From Planococcus sp. MB-3u-03 (lineage in GTDB: Bacteria > Bacillota > Bacilli > Bacillales_A > Planococcaceae), in the NCBI RefSeq assembly GCF_002833405.1, contig NZ_CP025135.1, positions 2,461,501-2,525,500 on the forward strand: a stretch of DNA of 64,000 nucleotides, written 5' to 3'. Positions 1-9,439 of this stretch are shown here, piece by piece (positions within the stretch are counted from its first letter, which is position 1; each line of letters opens with the position of its first letter). The notes under the pieces were generated by a model that saw only the letters and a list, made by a program, of their open reading frames with translations, searched no databases and had not been told where the DNA came from. Made by a program: the position numbers and the translations under genes.

Positions 1-711
1 GCGGTCCCAGTTCATGATGCCAGGCGCAACAACGCCGATGACGCCGACTTGGATCGTGTGCTTTTTGCCTTTGCGGTCCGTGACTTCTTTATCCATGATT
101 GTGTAAGGCGTGAAACGGTTTTCGCCCGTTTCCGCATCGTAAACGTTTGCGTTCAATACTGGGAACGATGCTTCTTCTAAAGCGTTATCGAGATACTCGA
201 GCCCGAAGTTGAACTCGTGGTTGCCGAGTGTCGATGCATCGAAATCAAGCGATTCGAGTGCAGCAAATGCCGGGTGCAACTCATCGTCTTCGAGCGGATC
301 AACGTTCACCTTATAGCCGCCGAACGGAGTACCTTGAATCAAGTCGCCGTTATCGAACAACAAGCTGTTCGGGTTTTCTTCACGTGCATCTTCAATCAAG
401 ACGCCCGTTTTCGCGAGCGATAATGAATTGGATTTTGCGTCGCGGTAGTAATCATAATTGACGAAGTTTGTATGTAAATCTGAGGTGCCGAGAATCTGTA
501 GTTCCACTTCTTTCAATTTTCCAGGCTTGCCGTTCTTTTTCCATTCCTGGATGCGTTCTTTGTAGCTTTGCCCATTGCCTTTCACCGTCTTCGGCGCTTT
601 TTCTTTCGCCAATTCGTGATGATCCCCTGCAGCAATCGCCGGAGCTCCTGCCGTCAAACTGCCAAGCGCCAACACCGAAGCGGCGAGCGTCAAGGATAGT
701 TTCTTGCTCAT
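1..711 (-). CDS. Secreted 5'-nucleotidase / 2',3'-cyclic phosphodiesterase, C-terminus outside window
   Basis: The N-terminal 237 residues of a secreted metallophosphoesterase of the YfkN/CpdB 5'-nucleotidase family; the frame stays open to the window edge. It starts with a signal peptide (MSKKLSLTLAASVLALGS). Then come the metallophosphatase signatures: LGTSDLHTNF (metal-binding Asp and His), NGDLIQGTPFGG, and LGNHEFNFG (the GNHE metal site). The ATG at 711 is preceded by AGAGGAG. Family knowledge says such enzymes dephosphorylate extracellular nucleotides for phosphate and nucleoside scavenging. Substrate preference cannot be read from the N-terminus. Confidence 0.9.
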   Translation of the reverse strand, partial: MSKKLSLTLAASVLALGSLTAGAPAIAAGDHHELAKEKAPKTVKGNGQSYKERIQEWKKNGKPGKLKEVELQILGTSDLHTNFVNYDYYRDAKSNSLSLAKTGVLIEDAREENPNSLLFDNGDLIQGTPFGGYKVNVDPLEDDELHPAFAALESLDFDASTLGNHEFNFGLEYLDNALEEASFPVLNANVYDAETGENRFTPYTIMDKEVTDRKGKKHTIQVGVIGVVAPGIMNWDR

Positions 712-1190
712 CTGTCCATCTCCTCTTTGTTCATAATGGTCAAGCTTGTTTATTATACTACTTCGGAATTCGGAATAGAATGCGTTTACACAAAATTGCA
801 TCAATTGTAACAAGCTTTACTTTATGGATAAGTTTTGAAGGGACCTTGGAGAACAATTAGTCATGCGGAAGTTATAGCTAATTGATTAGTTGTGTGAGAT
901 GGGATGGGGATGGGCATCGATTGATTCAATCGCTTTGTGGTTGCTCACCTTAAATCGCTAGATAAATGAAATGGGTTCGATTTGAGGCATCTGCTTGAGG
1001 AGTCGCAGTCGCCGCTTGGGGTTGAGCTTTCGCAATAAGCCAAGAAGAACACTTGTCTTATAGCTTCGCTTCACCCTTGGCGCGGAACTGCTTTTATATT
1101 TGGTTGATTGGGGGTAGTCACGAATGAACGGTTTTGCATCTCGCATCCGCTGTTAAATTCAGCTTAGTGTTTGTGGAACTTTAATCCATC
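712..1190. other. Intergenic region without a convincing gene
   Basis: AT-rich spacer upstream of the nucleotidase, followed by a degenerate copy of a dispersed repeat (see 961-1150). A 62-codon frame on the minus strand lies wholly inside the repeat and has no ribosome binding site, so it is not called. Confidence 0.6.
961..1150. repeat. Dispersed repeat family B, copy 1
   Basis: This stretch shares several blocks with 59763-60040: CGCTTGGG(G/T)TTGAGCTTTC, CAAT(A/G)AGCCAA, GCTTCGCTTCACCCTT and CTGCTTTTA, in the same order and orientation. The second copy carries about 110 extra bases between the blocks. No coding potential is convincing in either copy. Confidence 0.55.
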
Positions 1191-1217
1191 AAAAAAGAGC
1201 AGTCGCTGTGACTGCTC
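1191..1217 (-). terminator. Intrinsic terminator of the Ltp-repeat gene
   Basis: On the minus strand, an 8-bp perfect stem (GAGCAGTC/GACTGCTC) is followed by six U. It lies about 35 nt after the stop of the 1253-2287 gene. Confidence 0.85.
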
Positions 1218-1252
1218 CGTTCCCTTTCAAGTGTTGCATGGTTCTTCTCCAA

Positions 1253-2287
1253 TTACAGACCGATTGTGTCTACTGCGTAGACCGCGTCGGCGTTGCTGAA
1301 GCCTTCAAATTCTAGTTGTTCGATGAGCCCTTCTCTAGAGAAAGGCGTATAGTCCAGGTAATTTTGTGCTTTTTTGACGGCTTGTTCTGTCCAGTCGACA
1401 GTGATGTTTTCGACAGCATACGCTGCGTCTTCATTACTAAAGCCTTCAAAGACGAGCTGTTCGATCAAGCCGGATTTGGAGAAGGCTTGATATGCCAGAT
1501 AATCTTGGGCTTTCAAAACAGATTGTGCTCTCCAGTCGACATCAATTTTATCGACTGCATACACAGCATCTGCGTTGCTATAGCCTTCGAATTCCAATTG
1601 CTCGACTAGGCCGCTCTTTGAGAAAGCGGTATAGCTGATATAATTCTTGGCTTGTTCGACTGCTTGCTGCTGGGATAAGGTTCCGGCTTCGGCAGCGGCT
1701 TTTTCAGCAGCGGCTTGTTCTGCTGCTTCCTCTTCGGCTGCAATACGAGCTGCTTCTTCCTCAGCTTCACGAGCCGCGGCTTCTTCCGCTTCACGTTCTG
1801 CCTCTGCTGCCGCTTTTTCTTCAGCTTCGCGTGCGGCTTGTTTTTCTGCTTCTTTAGCTGCGGCTTCTTCCGCCTCTTTTTCCGCAGCTTCTTCAGCTTC
1901 GCGTGCAGCCTCTTCTTCTGCCTCTCGTTCTGCGGCTTCTTCCGCTTCACGTTCCGCCTCTTCTTGCGCCTCGCGTTCCGCTTCCTCCTCCGCATCGCGG
2001 GCGGCCTGTTCTTCCGCTTCGCGCTCTGCATCTTCATCGGCTGTTTCCTCTTCAGGCGGGGCTTCAGCTTCCACTTCTTCCACAGCTGCCAGGTCTTCTT
2101 CGACCGGATCTGCTGTAACTCCGAACATCACGAATGAAATCAATAGCGCTGGCACAAAATACATCACGACTTTCTTTCGATTGCGTCCGTTTTCTGGCAG
2201 CCACTTTAAAATAAGGACTGGTTTGATCAACCCGATGACCAAGGCAATCCCGGAAAGCAAAAACAGCAGCAAGAATACATTGTCCAT
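1253..2287 (-). CDS. Membrane-anchored protein with Ala/Glu-rich helical stalk and three Ltp-type repeats
   Basis: A 344-residue protein. Residues 3-22 and about 40-58 are hydrophobic membrane segments. Residues about 62-200 are almost pure A/E/R in heptad-like repeats (EREAEEAA type), expected to form a long helical stalk. Residues about 205-344 hold three tandem copies of a roughly 46-residue unit (AxNYLxYxxFSxxGLIEQLEFEGFSNxDAxYAV). This matches the 'host cell surface-exposed lipoprotein' (Ltp) repeat, known from the superinfection-exclusion lipoprotein of Streptococcus phage TP-J34. There is no lipobox; anchoring is by the transmembrane segments. The start has an AGAGGAGG site. Function here is unknown; a phage-exclusion role is inference from the repeat only. 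Confidence 0.85.
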   Translation of the reverse strand: MDNVFLLLFLLSGIALVIGLIKPVLILKWLPENGRNRKKVVMYFVPALLISFVMFGVTADPVEEDLAAVEEVEAEAPPEEETADEDAEREAEEQAARDAEEEAEREAQEEAEREAEEAAEREAEEEAAREAEEAAEKEAEEAAAKEAEKQAAREAEEKAAAEAEREAEEAAAREAEEEAARIAAEEEAAEQAAAEKAAAEAGTLSQQQAVEQAKNYISYTAFSKSGLVEQLEFEGYSNADAVYAVDKIDVDWRAQSVLKAQDYLAYQAFSKSGLIEQLVFEGFSNEDAAYAVENITVDWTEQAVKKAQNYLDYTPFSREGLIEQLEFEGFSNADAVYAVDTIGL

Positions 2288-2584
2288 TCTTCTTCCTCCT
2301 CTTTGAGTGAATATATAGCTGAAAACAAGTATTACCCTATTAATGTTTACTAATGACTACTTATCAGACCGCCCGTTAGCTCTTTATAACTGAACCAATT
2401 GTCTTAATTTTCATTATAATGATTAATTATTACTAAAACAATGCAAAAATCTATTTATTCCAATTCCAGGATAGTTGAAACCACAAAAGCAGAACCAAGA
2501 AAAATTCTCAGCCCTGCTTCGTTTGTCTAAAGTGTCTACATTGAAATTCTATAGACAGTTTTCAGCTCCTTATATCTGGCCCAA
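2288..2584. other. Intergenic region, nothing recognised
   Basis: AT-rich upstream region of the Ltp-repeat gene. It presumably holds that gene's promoter, but I could not place -35/-10 elements confidently. A 72-codon plus-strand frame crossing a terminator was discarded. Confidence 0.4.
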
Positions 2585-2612
2585 TATAAAAAGCCCTGCA
2601 CAAGACAAGGCT
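2585..2612 (-). terminator. Intrinsic terminator of the 2644-3024 lipoprotein gene
   Basis: On the minus strand, AGCCTTG/CAGGGCT forms a 7-bp stem with one G-U pair and a 7-nt loop, followed by five U. Confidence 0.75.
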
Positions 2613-2643
2613 TTACTTACGTCACACTATTTATTTCACAAAG

Positions 2644-3024
2644 TTATTGAAGGATCTTTTTCAAATCTTGCGTCTGTTCTGTTGTCAGCCTGAAGAATTC
2701 TTGGTTTTCTTTATGGGACAGGACGTTGCGTTCGTTGGACATAATGGCCCGGCCATTGTCACGGTACCAGACAAAGCGGCGGATTTCCTGGACGTCATCA
2801 TCCGGCCGGTCAATGGTAAAGACAGCCTGCGGTTCTACGGACAAGCGGTCGAGCGACTCGAGTTCCGTTTCGTTTCGCAGAATGGTTCTGAGTGTCACGA
2901 TGGAAGCCCTGTCACTTATGTCTTTTTGGAAATGAACCCCTTCGGTCAAACCATCGGTAAATGGCACGCCGACCCGTATGACTTCATTATGTGTACATGC
3001 CGAAAGCAAGATCGTCATTGCCAT
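2644..3024 (-). CDS. Small lipoprotein, unknown function
   Basis: A 126-residue protein starting MAMTILLSACT, with a clear lipobox (LLSAC, Cys at residue 9). The rest is soluble and polar with no recognised domain. The ATG at 3024 has GGGAG five bases upstream, so it is usable. However, the codons upstream in frame (R-I-K-K-S-I-W-L-G-A-I) look like a normal basic signal-peptide start, and one extra A in the AAAAA run would join them to a GTG. The true start may therefore be further upstream and the frame broken by a one-base error. A terminator follows the stop. Confidence 0.7.
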   Translation of the reverse strand: MAMTILLSACTHNEVIRVGVPFTDGLTEGVHFQKDISDRASIVTLRTILRNETELESLDRLSVEPQAVFTIDRPDDDVQEIRRFVWYRDNGRAIMSNERNVLSHKENQEFFRLTTEQTQDLKKILQ

Positions 3025-3219
3025 GATAGCTCCCAGCCAAATTGACTTTTTGATGCGATCACCCCTTTTTACCCATAAACCTGTCGGAACTTACAATTAT
3101 ATACAGCTTAACATGATAATCACTCTACTGCGACTGATTCTATCACTTTCATCAAATATTTAATCATTCCTCCGAATCACTCACTGCCACAGTAACTATT
3201 CCAGCATCGCCCGCTAGAG

Positions 3220-3246
3220 TTATATAGGCATATGCGTCCTATATAA
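3220..3246. other. Perfect 9-bp hairpin near the acyltransferase 3' end
   Basis: TTATATAGG and CCTATATAA are separated by 9 bases, 14 bases beyond the acyltransferase stop. Neither strand carries a U tract, so it is not called as a classical terminator. Confidence 0.4.
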
Positions 3247-3259
3247 CGAAGTCGCGTTT

Positions 3260-4285
3260 CTAAGGCACGAGCTTTCTTACGACCGGTGTCTTCTGCATGA
3301 GGCGAATGACAATATACGACATGATGAAAATGACAATCCATGACAGCGGCACGCCGATCCATACATTGATTGTTGATTCGTTAAAATCCAATAAACGGTT
3401 CAAATAGGTCTGGATCAGCGGGTGGATAATATAGACACCGAATGTCGCGGTGCTGATGCGCGTAATGAGCGGCGTCGATTTCAAATTCTTGCCGAGCTGC
3501 TGGAACGCGACGAAAACGAATAAGGAGACAAAAATCGCGTGCGGGTAATAATGCTCGTAGAAGAAGTCATCAAAATCGCCTGCTTCACGCCCCACATTGG
3601 CCGATACCGTTCCGTATAATGTAACCGCATAGCCAATAATCGCGAGCACACCGAGTGTCGGAAGCCAGCGCTTCGGCAATGGGTACATGACCAGGTAAGC
3701 ACCGAGCAGGAAATAGCCAATATAAGGTGCGAACATCTCCCCTGCAAAAGCGACTTCATACCCCGTCGCCCGCGTGAAAATCGGCACCACGGCCGAGAAC
3801 AAGAACCAGAACGCGAAGAAATAATGGAACATTGTTTTGTCCATATGCTTAACAAGGATGCGCAAGAACGGCGCCATCAAATACAGCCCCGTAATGATGT
3901 AGAGAAACCAAAGATGGAAATATATATCGTCTGAGATGAATGCACCAAGCATTTGCCCTGGCGTGTATTCCTCGCCGAGTTGAAAAACATTATAGGCCAT
4001 GTAGACCGCGCTCCAGAATACGAGCGGCAATAGGACTTTGCCGAGCCGCTTCCGGAGAAATTCACCGATCGGTTCTTTCGAGTCGCGCGTCAGCAGCAAG
4101 GCGCCGCTCAGCATGAAGAAGATCGGCACGCACCAACGGAGTGCGCTGTCGATCGCGTTTGCGTAATGCCATTCCCAATCGCCGGTTGTGTAATTATTGA
4201 TAATTTTCGATGCGACGTGGACGCCGACGACCGTAACGATCGCGACAACCCGCATCCAGTCCATATAGCCGTATCTTCGTGCCAT
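3260..4285 (-). CDS. Acyltransferase 3 family membrane protein
   Basis: A 341-residue integral membrane protein of the acyltransferase-3 family (OatA/NolL type), with about ten hydrophobic segments. Near the N-terminus are the family Arg (YMDWMRVVAI) and the catalytic-type His (VGVHV), then the FFMLSGALLL segment. These enzymes O-acetylate sugars of cell wall or exported polysaccharides using cytoplasmic acyl donors. There is no extracellular SGNH domain, so transfer to a small or membrane-linked glycan is possible. It is a single gene with its own upstream region; the substrate is not deducible. Confidence 0.85.
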   Translation of the reverse strand: MARRYGYMDWMRVVAIVTVVGVHVASKIINNYTTGDWEWHYANAIDSALRWCVPIFFMLSGALLLTRDSKEPIGEFLRKRLGKVLLPLVFWSAVYMAYNVFQLGEEYTPGQMLGAFISDDIYFHLWFLYIITGLYLMAPFLRILVKHMDKTMFHYFFAFWFLFSAVVPIFTRATGYEVAFAGEMFAPYIGYFLLGAYLVMYPLPKRWLPTLGVLAIIGYAVTLYGTVSANVGREAGDFDDFFYEHYYPHAIFVSLFVFVAFQQLGKNLKSTPLITRISTATFGVYIIHPLIQTYLNRLLDFNESTINVWIGVPLSWIVIFIMSYIVIRLMQKTPVVRKLVP

Positions 4286-4378
4286 TGGGTTGACCTCTTT
4301 TCACTATGATTCCTCGCTTATTTTAACCGAGCCGACGCTGTAATTACCACGACAAACGCATTACACTTCCATGACAAG

Positions 4379-5340
4379 TCATAACAAGCGGCATAATTGA
4401 TCAAGTTCGGCGCTTTGCCTGTCGATCATGCGCTTCGCAACTTGCCGCAGCCGGGCGAGGTTTTCCGGCGTTACGCGGTCAAGCTGTTCGATCCCCGAAT
4501 CATCCGCCGGCAATTTTTCCTGGAAGCGGTAATAGCGCTGATCGATTCCTTCATCTTTCAACAAGTGGCGCAGTTGATGGTCGACCGAGTCGGAACTGCC
4601 GTCCATCATGACTTTCAAAATCGAACGTGCCCAGCCGTAATGAAACCACGCCCGCCAGCCGGTCACTTCTACTTCGCGCTGCGCTTCCCGGTGCCGAGCG
4701 ACACGAGCAAAAAGTCTTCTTCCTCGTCGCCGTATAGTTCGAGTCCTTCGGTATACGCGCTGAGCCCTGGGTCGTTGGCAAATACGCCGCCATCAATGAA
4801 CGCCGCTTCCGGATAATCCGGCACTTTGCCGGCGCGAAATAACTCGGCGCGGCCGTTGCTGCCCGAATGATGTGGCGGATTTCGCTATCGGGCTGTCGGT
4901 CATTCAAACTGATGACGGTGCTTTTGAAGAAATGCGCATGCCGCCCGTGGATGTCGTAGCTCGGGATGACGGCTGGCTGAAGCAGGTCGGATAATTTCAA
5001 GTTTTAAAGTAATGCTTGAGCACTTGTTCGAATTCTTTATGGCTGTACTGGGTATGAAGAAAACGCCCGACGAGGCCGAACGAGCGGTGAAGGAAGGATT
5101 TCCGGAACATGCGCTCAGCTTCTTGTTCGTAGAGGCCAAGGATGTCATTTGCCGTATAGCGAGGCTTCTTGCCATCCGGAACCAACAGACCGAGTGCCAG
5201 GATCGCGCCAGTAGAGGTGCCAACGAAGATATCGAATTGTTCAGAGACCGGTTTCCCCGTCCGCCGCTCCAGTTCACACAGCATCATCGCCGGCAAAATC
5301 CCCGTATGCCCCGCCATCGATCGATAGAATCTTCTTCATA
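4379..5340 (-). pseudogene. Patatin-like phospholipase, broken by four single-base gaps as read
   Basis: Reading across frames gives a complete CapV/patatin-type lipid acyl hydrolase of about 320 residues. It has an N-terminal MKKILSIDGG glycine-rich oxyanion loop, GTSTG (nucleophile Ser), and IDGGVFANDP with the dyad Asp. The frame breaks at about 5311 (GGGG run), 5005 (AAAA run), 4826 (AAA) and 4685 (AA). Adding one base to each run restores a single uninterrupted frame. The ATG at 5340 has GGAGG upstream. The four breaks all sit in homopolymers and all catalytic motifs are intact, so sequencing or assembly error is more likely than decay. Confidence 0.8.
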
Positions 5341-6425
5341 TGGACAGCCTCCTTCTATAGATATGTATTTCGTTTCTTCTAATGGTTAATGAATGATTTG
5401 TGGGTGTGATAGGTGATTTTTGAATGCTGAAGTTTTTCGAATAGAACACCACTTGGCGCTTTGGGCATGGCTTCCGTGATGAGCCCGAAAGACCATCGGT
5501 CTCATCACAACGCCTAGCCCTTGGACGCGCCGGCGCTCGGGTCAGATCATTGTGAAATGGGTGAACCACTAGAATTTCATTGTTTTAGTTTGTGGTGATA
5601 TGAAGAATGTGAGACTGCTCCCAGCGCTCCACGCTGAGTCGCTGCGAGTTGTATTAACGGTGAAATGAGGTTTTCTAGACTCAAGTTGTGATTCGTTAAA
5701 ACTACTTCCTTCTATAATTAAGTAAGCACAAGCTCAATTTCACAAGACAGTATCTACTAGCAATGCTTACACATCAATGAAATATGATATCTGCTTATCC
5801 CTCTAAAACTAGAGATGGAGCGGAAATCGGCGACTCCGGGAGGATCAGCGAGACAATTGAGACCCTGCAGGAGCGCAGCGACGAAGCGGCTCAATGCGAG
5901 CCCTCCGGAAAGCGTCCGATTGCAGCGCAATCTCCCCACTCAAATATTCCTATTAATTCCCGTATACCCCTAACCCACAAAAATAAAGCAATGAATGGAT
6001 TGTTACAGTTATGTAACAAAGCTTTATTGCTATAGTTTTGATTTTCTAATAATTATATGATTATTTTAGCTAAAAACTGCTGTGAAAGGGCTTAGTGTCC
6101 CGATTTGGAAATTAAAGGATCTAATATTTAGAATAATTTCTGTCCGGCCGTAATATTTTGTGAATTCAAACACGCAAAATCACTCGTATTTCCTGTTTTC
6201 CAAAGAAATAAACATCTACTTGTAAATATTACCACCTCTAAAACCCTTGATATAACTAGGTTTATGAGGCGTCATTCACTTGTAATATTGCTGTAACCTA
6301 ATTGAAACTCCACAGACATTGTTTTTATAGGGGCAGTCTATATAGTAAGTGGCAGAGCAAATTAATGATAATCCTTATATCCAGATAACATAAATTTAAA
6401 AACTATCCTTCGAGGTACTGACTAA
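5341..6425. other. 1.1-kb intergenic region with a dispersed repeat
   Basis: No gene is supported here. It contains repeat family A copy 1 (5808-5935) and, near 5480-5510, a small palindrome (GACC-ATC-GGTC inside ATGAG/CTCAT). Short frames on both strands lack ribosome binding sites. The AT-rich 5950-6425 part presumably carries the promoter of the NlpC/P60 gene. Confidence 0.6.
5808..5935 (+). repeat. Dispersed palindromic repeat family A, copy 1
   Basis: GC-rich unit bounded by GGCGACTCC and GGAAAGCGTCC, with GAGACCCTGCAGGAGC and GAAGCGGCTCAATGCGAG inside. It is closest to the copy at 60186-60322. The two halves are partly self-complementary. Confidence 0.8.
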
Positions 6426-7166
6426 ATGAAAAAGCATTCTTTACACTACTCGCAGCAGGCGCATTGGTCTTTCAAGTTCAGCTACAGACGCACAAGATAC
6501 AGTACAAGCACAACAGCCAACTACAGAAGTCGCACAGAAAGCATCTGAGCCAGCAATCGTTCAAGTCTCTAACAGCACTTACAAATTTAAATACGCTACA
6601 AACGTCCGCAGAGATGCCGGCACTAGCCACGGCGTTATCAAAGTCGCTTCTAAAGGCGCAACAGCAACAGTAACAAAATCCGCTACAATCGGCAGCGGCA
6701 AATGGTTCAAAGTCCGCACTGGCGGAACGCACGGTTGGGTACATAGCTCACTCGTCTCAAAATCATCAGGATCTGGCGTTGTCCAGGCTTCTGCTAAAAC
6801 AGCAAGCGTTTCTTCTTCAGCAGTCGTTTCTAAAGCACTAGCGCTTAAAGGAATTCCGTACCGTTTCGGCGGCACGACTACAGCTGGGTTTGACTGCTCA
6901 GGATTTGTACAATATGCATTCAAAAAGCAGGCAAAAGCGTTTCACGCACAACGCTTTCTCAATATGCTCAGTCTTACAAAGTTTCAAGCCCACGCCCAGG
7001 AGACTTGGTCTTCTTCGCAAACACTTACCGCCCAGGAATCTCACACGTTGGGATCTACATCGGGAACAACCAGTTCGTCCACTCTGGCGGTTCTAAAGCA
7101 GAAGTGAAAAGCTTGAGCGGCCCATACTGGGGCAAGAAATTCCACAGCTTCAAACGTTTCAAATAA
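6426..7166 (+). pseudogene. Secreted NlpC/P60 (C40) cell-wall peptidase with SH3 domain, three frame breaks as read
   Basis: Combining frames gives a secreted protein of about 247 residues: a signal peptide (MKKAFFTLLAAGALVF...), a Gln/Thr-rich linker, and a bacterial SH3 domain (TNVRRDAGTSHGVIKV...GGTHGWVHSS). A C-terminal C40 domain follows with the catalytic Cys in FDCSGF and the His in ISHVGIYIG. Such enzymes cut gamma-D-Glu-meso-DAP or related peptidoglycan stems. Breaks lie at the A run 6429-6433, the T run 6470-6472 and the A run 6922-6926, each cured by one added base. All catalytic motifs are intact, so this is probably an intact gene misread. Confidence 0.8.
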
Positions 7167-7178
7167 TATAGGCTTCAG

Positions 7179-7207
7179 GAGTATCCGAAATCTCGGGTGC
7201 TCTTTTT
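7179..7207 (+). terminator. Terminator of the NlpC/P60 gene
   Basis: GAGTATCCGA/TCGGGTGCTC 10-bp stem with G-U pairs and a 4-nt loop, followed by TTTTT. It lies 13 nt after the stop. Confidence 0.8.
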
Positions 7208-7283
7208 GTGCGTTTTTGAATACACTTTGTGTCCTGCGCAGCATCTTTTTCTTCCTTCTATATAAACATGGTTGCTGTTATCC

Positions 7284-7328
7284 AAATTCAAAATAAATAG
7301 AATTATATTTTCAATTTATATTGAATTT
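7284..7328. promoter_or_regulatory. Candidate ArsR-type operator
   Basis: Two 15-base half-sites, AAATTCAAAATAAAT and ATTTATATTGAATTT, form an inverted repeat with one mismatch. A second, perfect TTCAA-N6-TTGAA is nested in the right half. It lies about 50 bp before the start of the ArsR-type regulator, the position expected for autorepression. Confidence 0.5.
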
Positions 7329-7377
7329 ATAATTTCATTCCGTTAGAATAAAGAAAATGCTTAAGGAGGTTTTCAGT

Positions 7378-8416
7378 ATGAAGATCATAGATGCTGCGTT
7401 ACCAGAAGAGACAGTTCACTTAGCTGTAGAACAATCGCCGGTGTGGGAATGGATTGTGGGGATTGCGGGCTATACGCACGGGCAATTGCGCCTCACGTTT
7501 GAAATGGATGATGAATGGACACAGGATGCAAAAGCGATGCCTGCTTCTTTGCTCGACTCACTGGCAAAGATCGAAGAGACGAATTTATGGTACGGCTTGC
7601 TGTTGTTGCAAAATAAGTTCGGGGCCAAGTCAGTGGATGAATTTTCAAGCGGCTGGCAGAGATTTCAGAGGAGCGATTTTACGATGTTTTACTGCCCTAT
7701 CGTAGCCGATCTGCAGAAGCGTTACGGGAACAGGCGGCACAACACCCTGAAGACAGTGGCTGGTGGACTTCTTATGCCAACTTGTTTGAAGGGCACGCTT
7801 ACCTCAGCGGCTACGTATGGCAACTTTACGGGCATACAAGAGCCGAGCTAAGCGAATTGTTTATGTCGGTGTTAAGCGAATGGCAAGATTGGATGGCTGA
7901 GAAACCGTATATTTCGAAATGGTTGAAAGCACTGGCGTTTGAAGAACAGCAGCATCGCGGGCTTGATTCGGCAAATGCAGTAAAGGAAATCGAGCACGTG
8001 GCGGGTGTCGCGTATGCGCCGGAGCCTTCGATTTGGTCGGTCAAACTCATCCCGCATGTGTCGTACCGGCCGTGGCTATTGACGATCCGTACGGCTGATG
8101 TGAAATTGTTTTCTACCCGGTCAGCGAACAGCAGCTCCTCGATCCGGAAGTGCCGCCGAACGAATTGATCCAAGGGCATAAAGCGCTTGGCGACGGGCTG
8201 CGCTTGAATGTCTTGCATTATTTATGCCAGGGCCCTGCTCCCTTGCAGGAAATGAGTGAGCGATTCAAAATGGCCAAGACGACTTTGCATCATCAATTGA
8301 CCTTGTTGAAAGCGGCGAAGTTTGTCAAGGTCGATAAAGGCGTCTATTCGATTCAGCCAGAGAAACTCAAAGCGTTTTCTACTCAATTGAACCGATATTT
8401 AAAACTGGATGAGTGA
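7378..8416 (+). pseudogene. ArsR-family transcriptional regulator with large N-terminal domain, two frame breaks as read
   Basis: About 346 residues when joined. A long N-terminal domain of unknown role (residues about 1-250) is followed by a C-terminal winged helix (GHKALGDGLRLNVLHYL...MAKTTLHHQLTLLKAAKFV), typical of ArsR/SmtB. The start at 7378 follows AAGGAGG by 9 bases. Breaks are at about 7656 (TGG-GCAGAG) and 8100 (GTG-GAAATT), each a missing G. The C-terminus has no ArsR metal-site cysteines, so the signal is probably not a metal. The upstream inverted repeat suggests autoregulation. Confidence 0.7.
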
Positions 8417-8563
8417 CAAGCAGTTCCAATGCGAGACGATGACATGACTTAGGTCTGCCCAGTAGTTTATTGAATTGGTCCCATAAGGTATCTATTTGTG
8501 CTAAAGCCCTGTACACTTGCCCAAATGGAATGGATAGCTTCTTCCGTTTAGAGGAGAGAGCAC

Positions 8564-9250
8564 ATGACACAAGAGAAAACGGTCGAATCCATCATCAGCG
8601 GTTTCACTGCATCCATCTTGCGGGAGCATTTCGGCAAAGGGCCAAGCTCAGTGTATGTGACCATTTACAAGTCGTTCGTCTGCATTCAGATCCGGGATTT
8701 CCTGGCGCCGATGGAGAGAATTCTGTTAGATCAGAATGAAAAGAACCGCGTGTTGAAAACCAGGGATTTATTGATGGTTGAGTTGATGGCCGAATTCAAG
8801 AGGAATTTCTGGAAGCAAGCCGACCTCGATGTGATGGAGTTGTATGCCGATTGGAATTTGGACGATCATTCCGGCATGATTCTGGGGGTATTGGAAGAAC
8901 CAAAATCGCATAAACTCAGGTGGCCGGAAGAAGTGGATGAAACGGAACTCCGGAAAGAAGTGATCCGTTTAAGCATCGCCGGACAGAAAGAACCGGAAGA
9001 AACCAATTTCTTTTGGCTGAACGACCGGACACTGCTCATTGAACGGATCGGCATTTTTACTTTGCTGGAGAAAGAACTGATTAAAAATGAATTTCAGGAA
9101 GCCTTGAAACTGGCAAAACGGCCGCTGGAGTATATGTTATTTGCAGAATCGGAAGTGCCCACAATCGTCAACCGCCCGTTAATCGGCAGTTATGTTGACT
9201 GGGACTTTGAAGAAGATAAAGGCTACGCGCTACTGGCCTTTAAGAAATAA
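8564..9250 (+). CDS. MpsC/DUF2294 family protein, two-domain
   Basis: A 228-residue soluble protein with two tandem DUF2294 (MpsC-like) units. The first is residues about 4-112 (ESIISGFTASILREHFGKGPSSVYVTIYKSFVCIQIRDF...). The second is more divergent, about 120-228. In staphylococci MpsC is encoded with the Na+-translocating MpsAB bicarbonate/membrane-potential system; no mpsAB is in this window. The start has AGAGGAGAG. It stands alone between the ArsR gene and a strong terminator. Confidence 0.75.
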   Translation: MTQEKTVESIISGFTASILREHFGKGPSSVYVTIYKSFVCIQIRDFLAPMERILLDQNEKNRVLKTRDLLMVELMAEFKRNFWKQADLDVMELYADWNLDDHSGMILGVLEEPKSHKLRWPEEVDETELRKEVIRLSIAGQKEPEETNFFWLNDRTLLIERIGIFTLLEKELIKNEFQEALKLAKRPLEYMLFAESEVPTIVNRPLIGSYVDWDFEEDKGYALLAFKK

Positions 9251-9264
9251 GCCTAACTTCACTT

Positions 9265-9305
9265 CCCTCGGACCTGTCGTGGCAACGCGACAGCCCGGGG
9301 GTTTA
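9265..9305 (+). terminator. Terminator of the MpsC-like gene
   Basis: Long stem CCCTCGG-CTGTCG / CGACAG-CCGGGGG, followed by TTTAT, starting 15 nt after the stop. Confidence 0.75.
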
Positions 9306-9439
9306 TCATGACAATGGCTGGTCATTTCCGCCGCCTAAGCAGGCGCTGTTGTTTTACGATGCGAAAGCTATTTTTTCTAAACTTTAGGTGAAATTTCATA
9401 ACAAGCGTTTCTTTCTAACCATTTTCTCAATAGTCAGTT

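Noticed and set aside
958..1146. 62-codon basic protein frame on the minus strand
   Set aside because: Lies entirely in repeat family B, has no ribosome site, and the other repeat copy does not preserve the frame.
1606..2306. Several long frames on both strands overlapping the Ala/Glu-rich stalk region
   Set aside because: They are shadows of the repetitive GAR/GCT-rich codons of the 1253-2287 gene; compositions are implausible (runs of Ser/Ala, Lys/Arg or Leu/Phe) and they lack ribosome sites.
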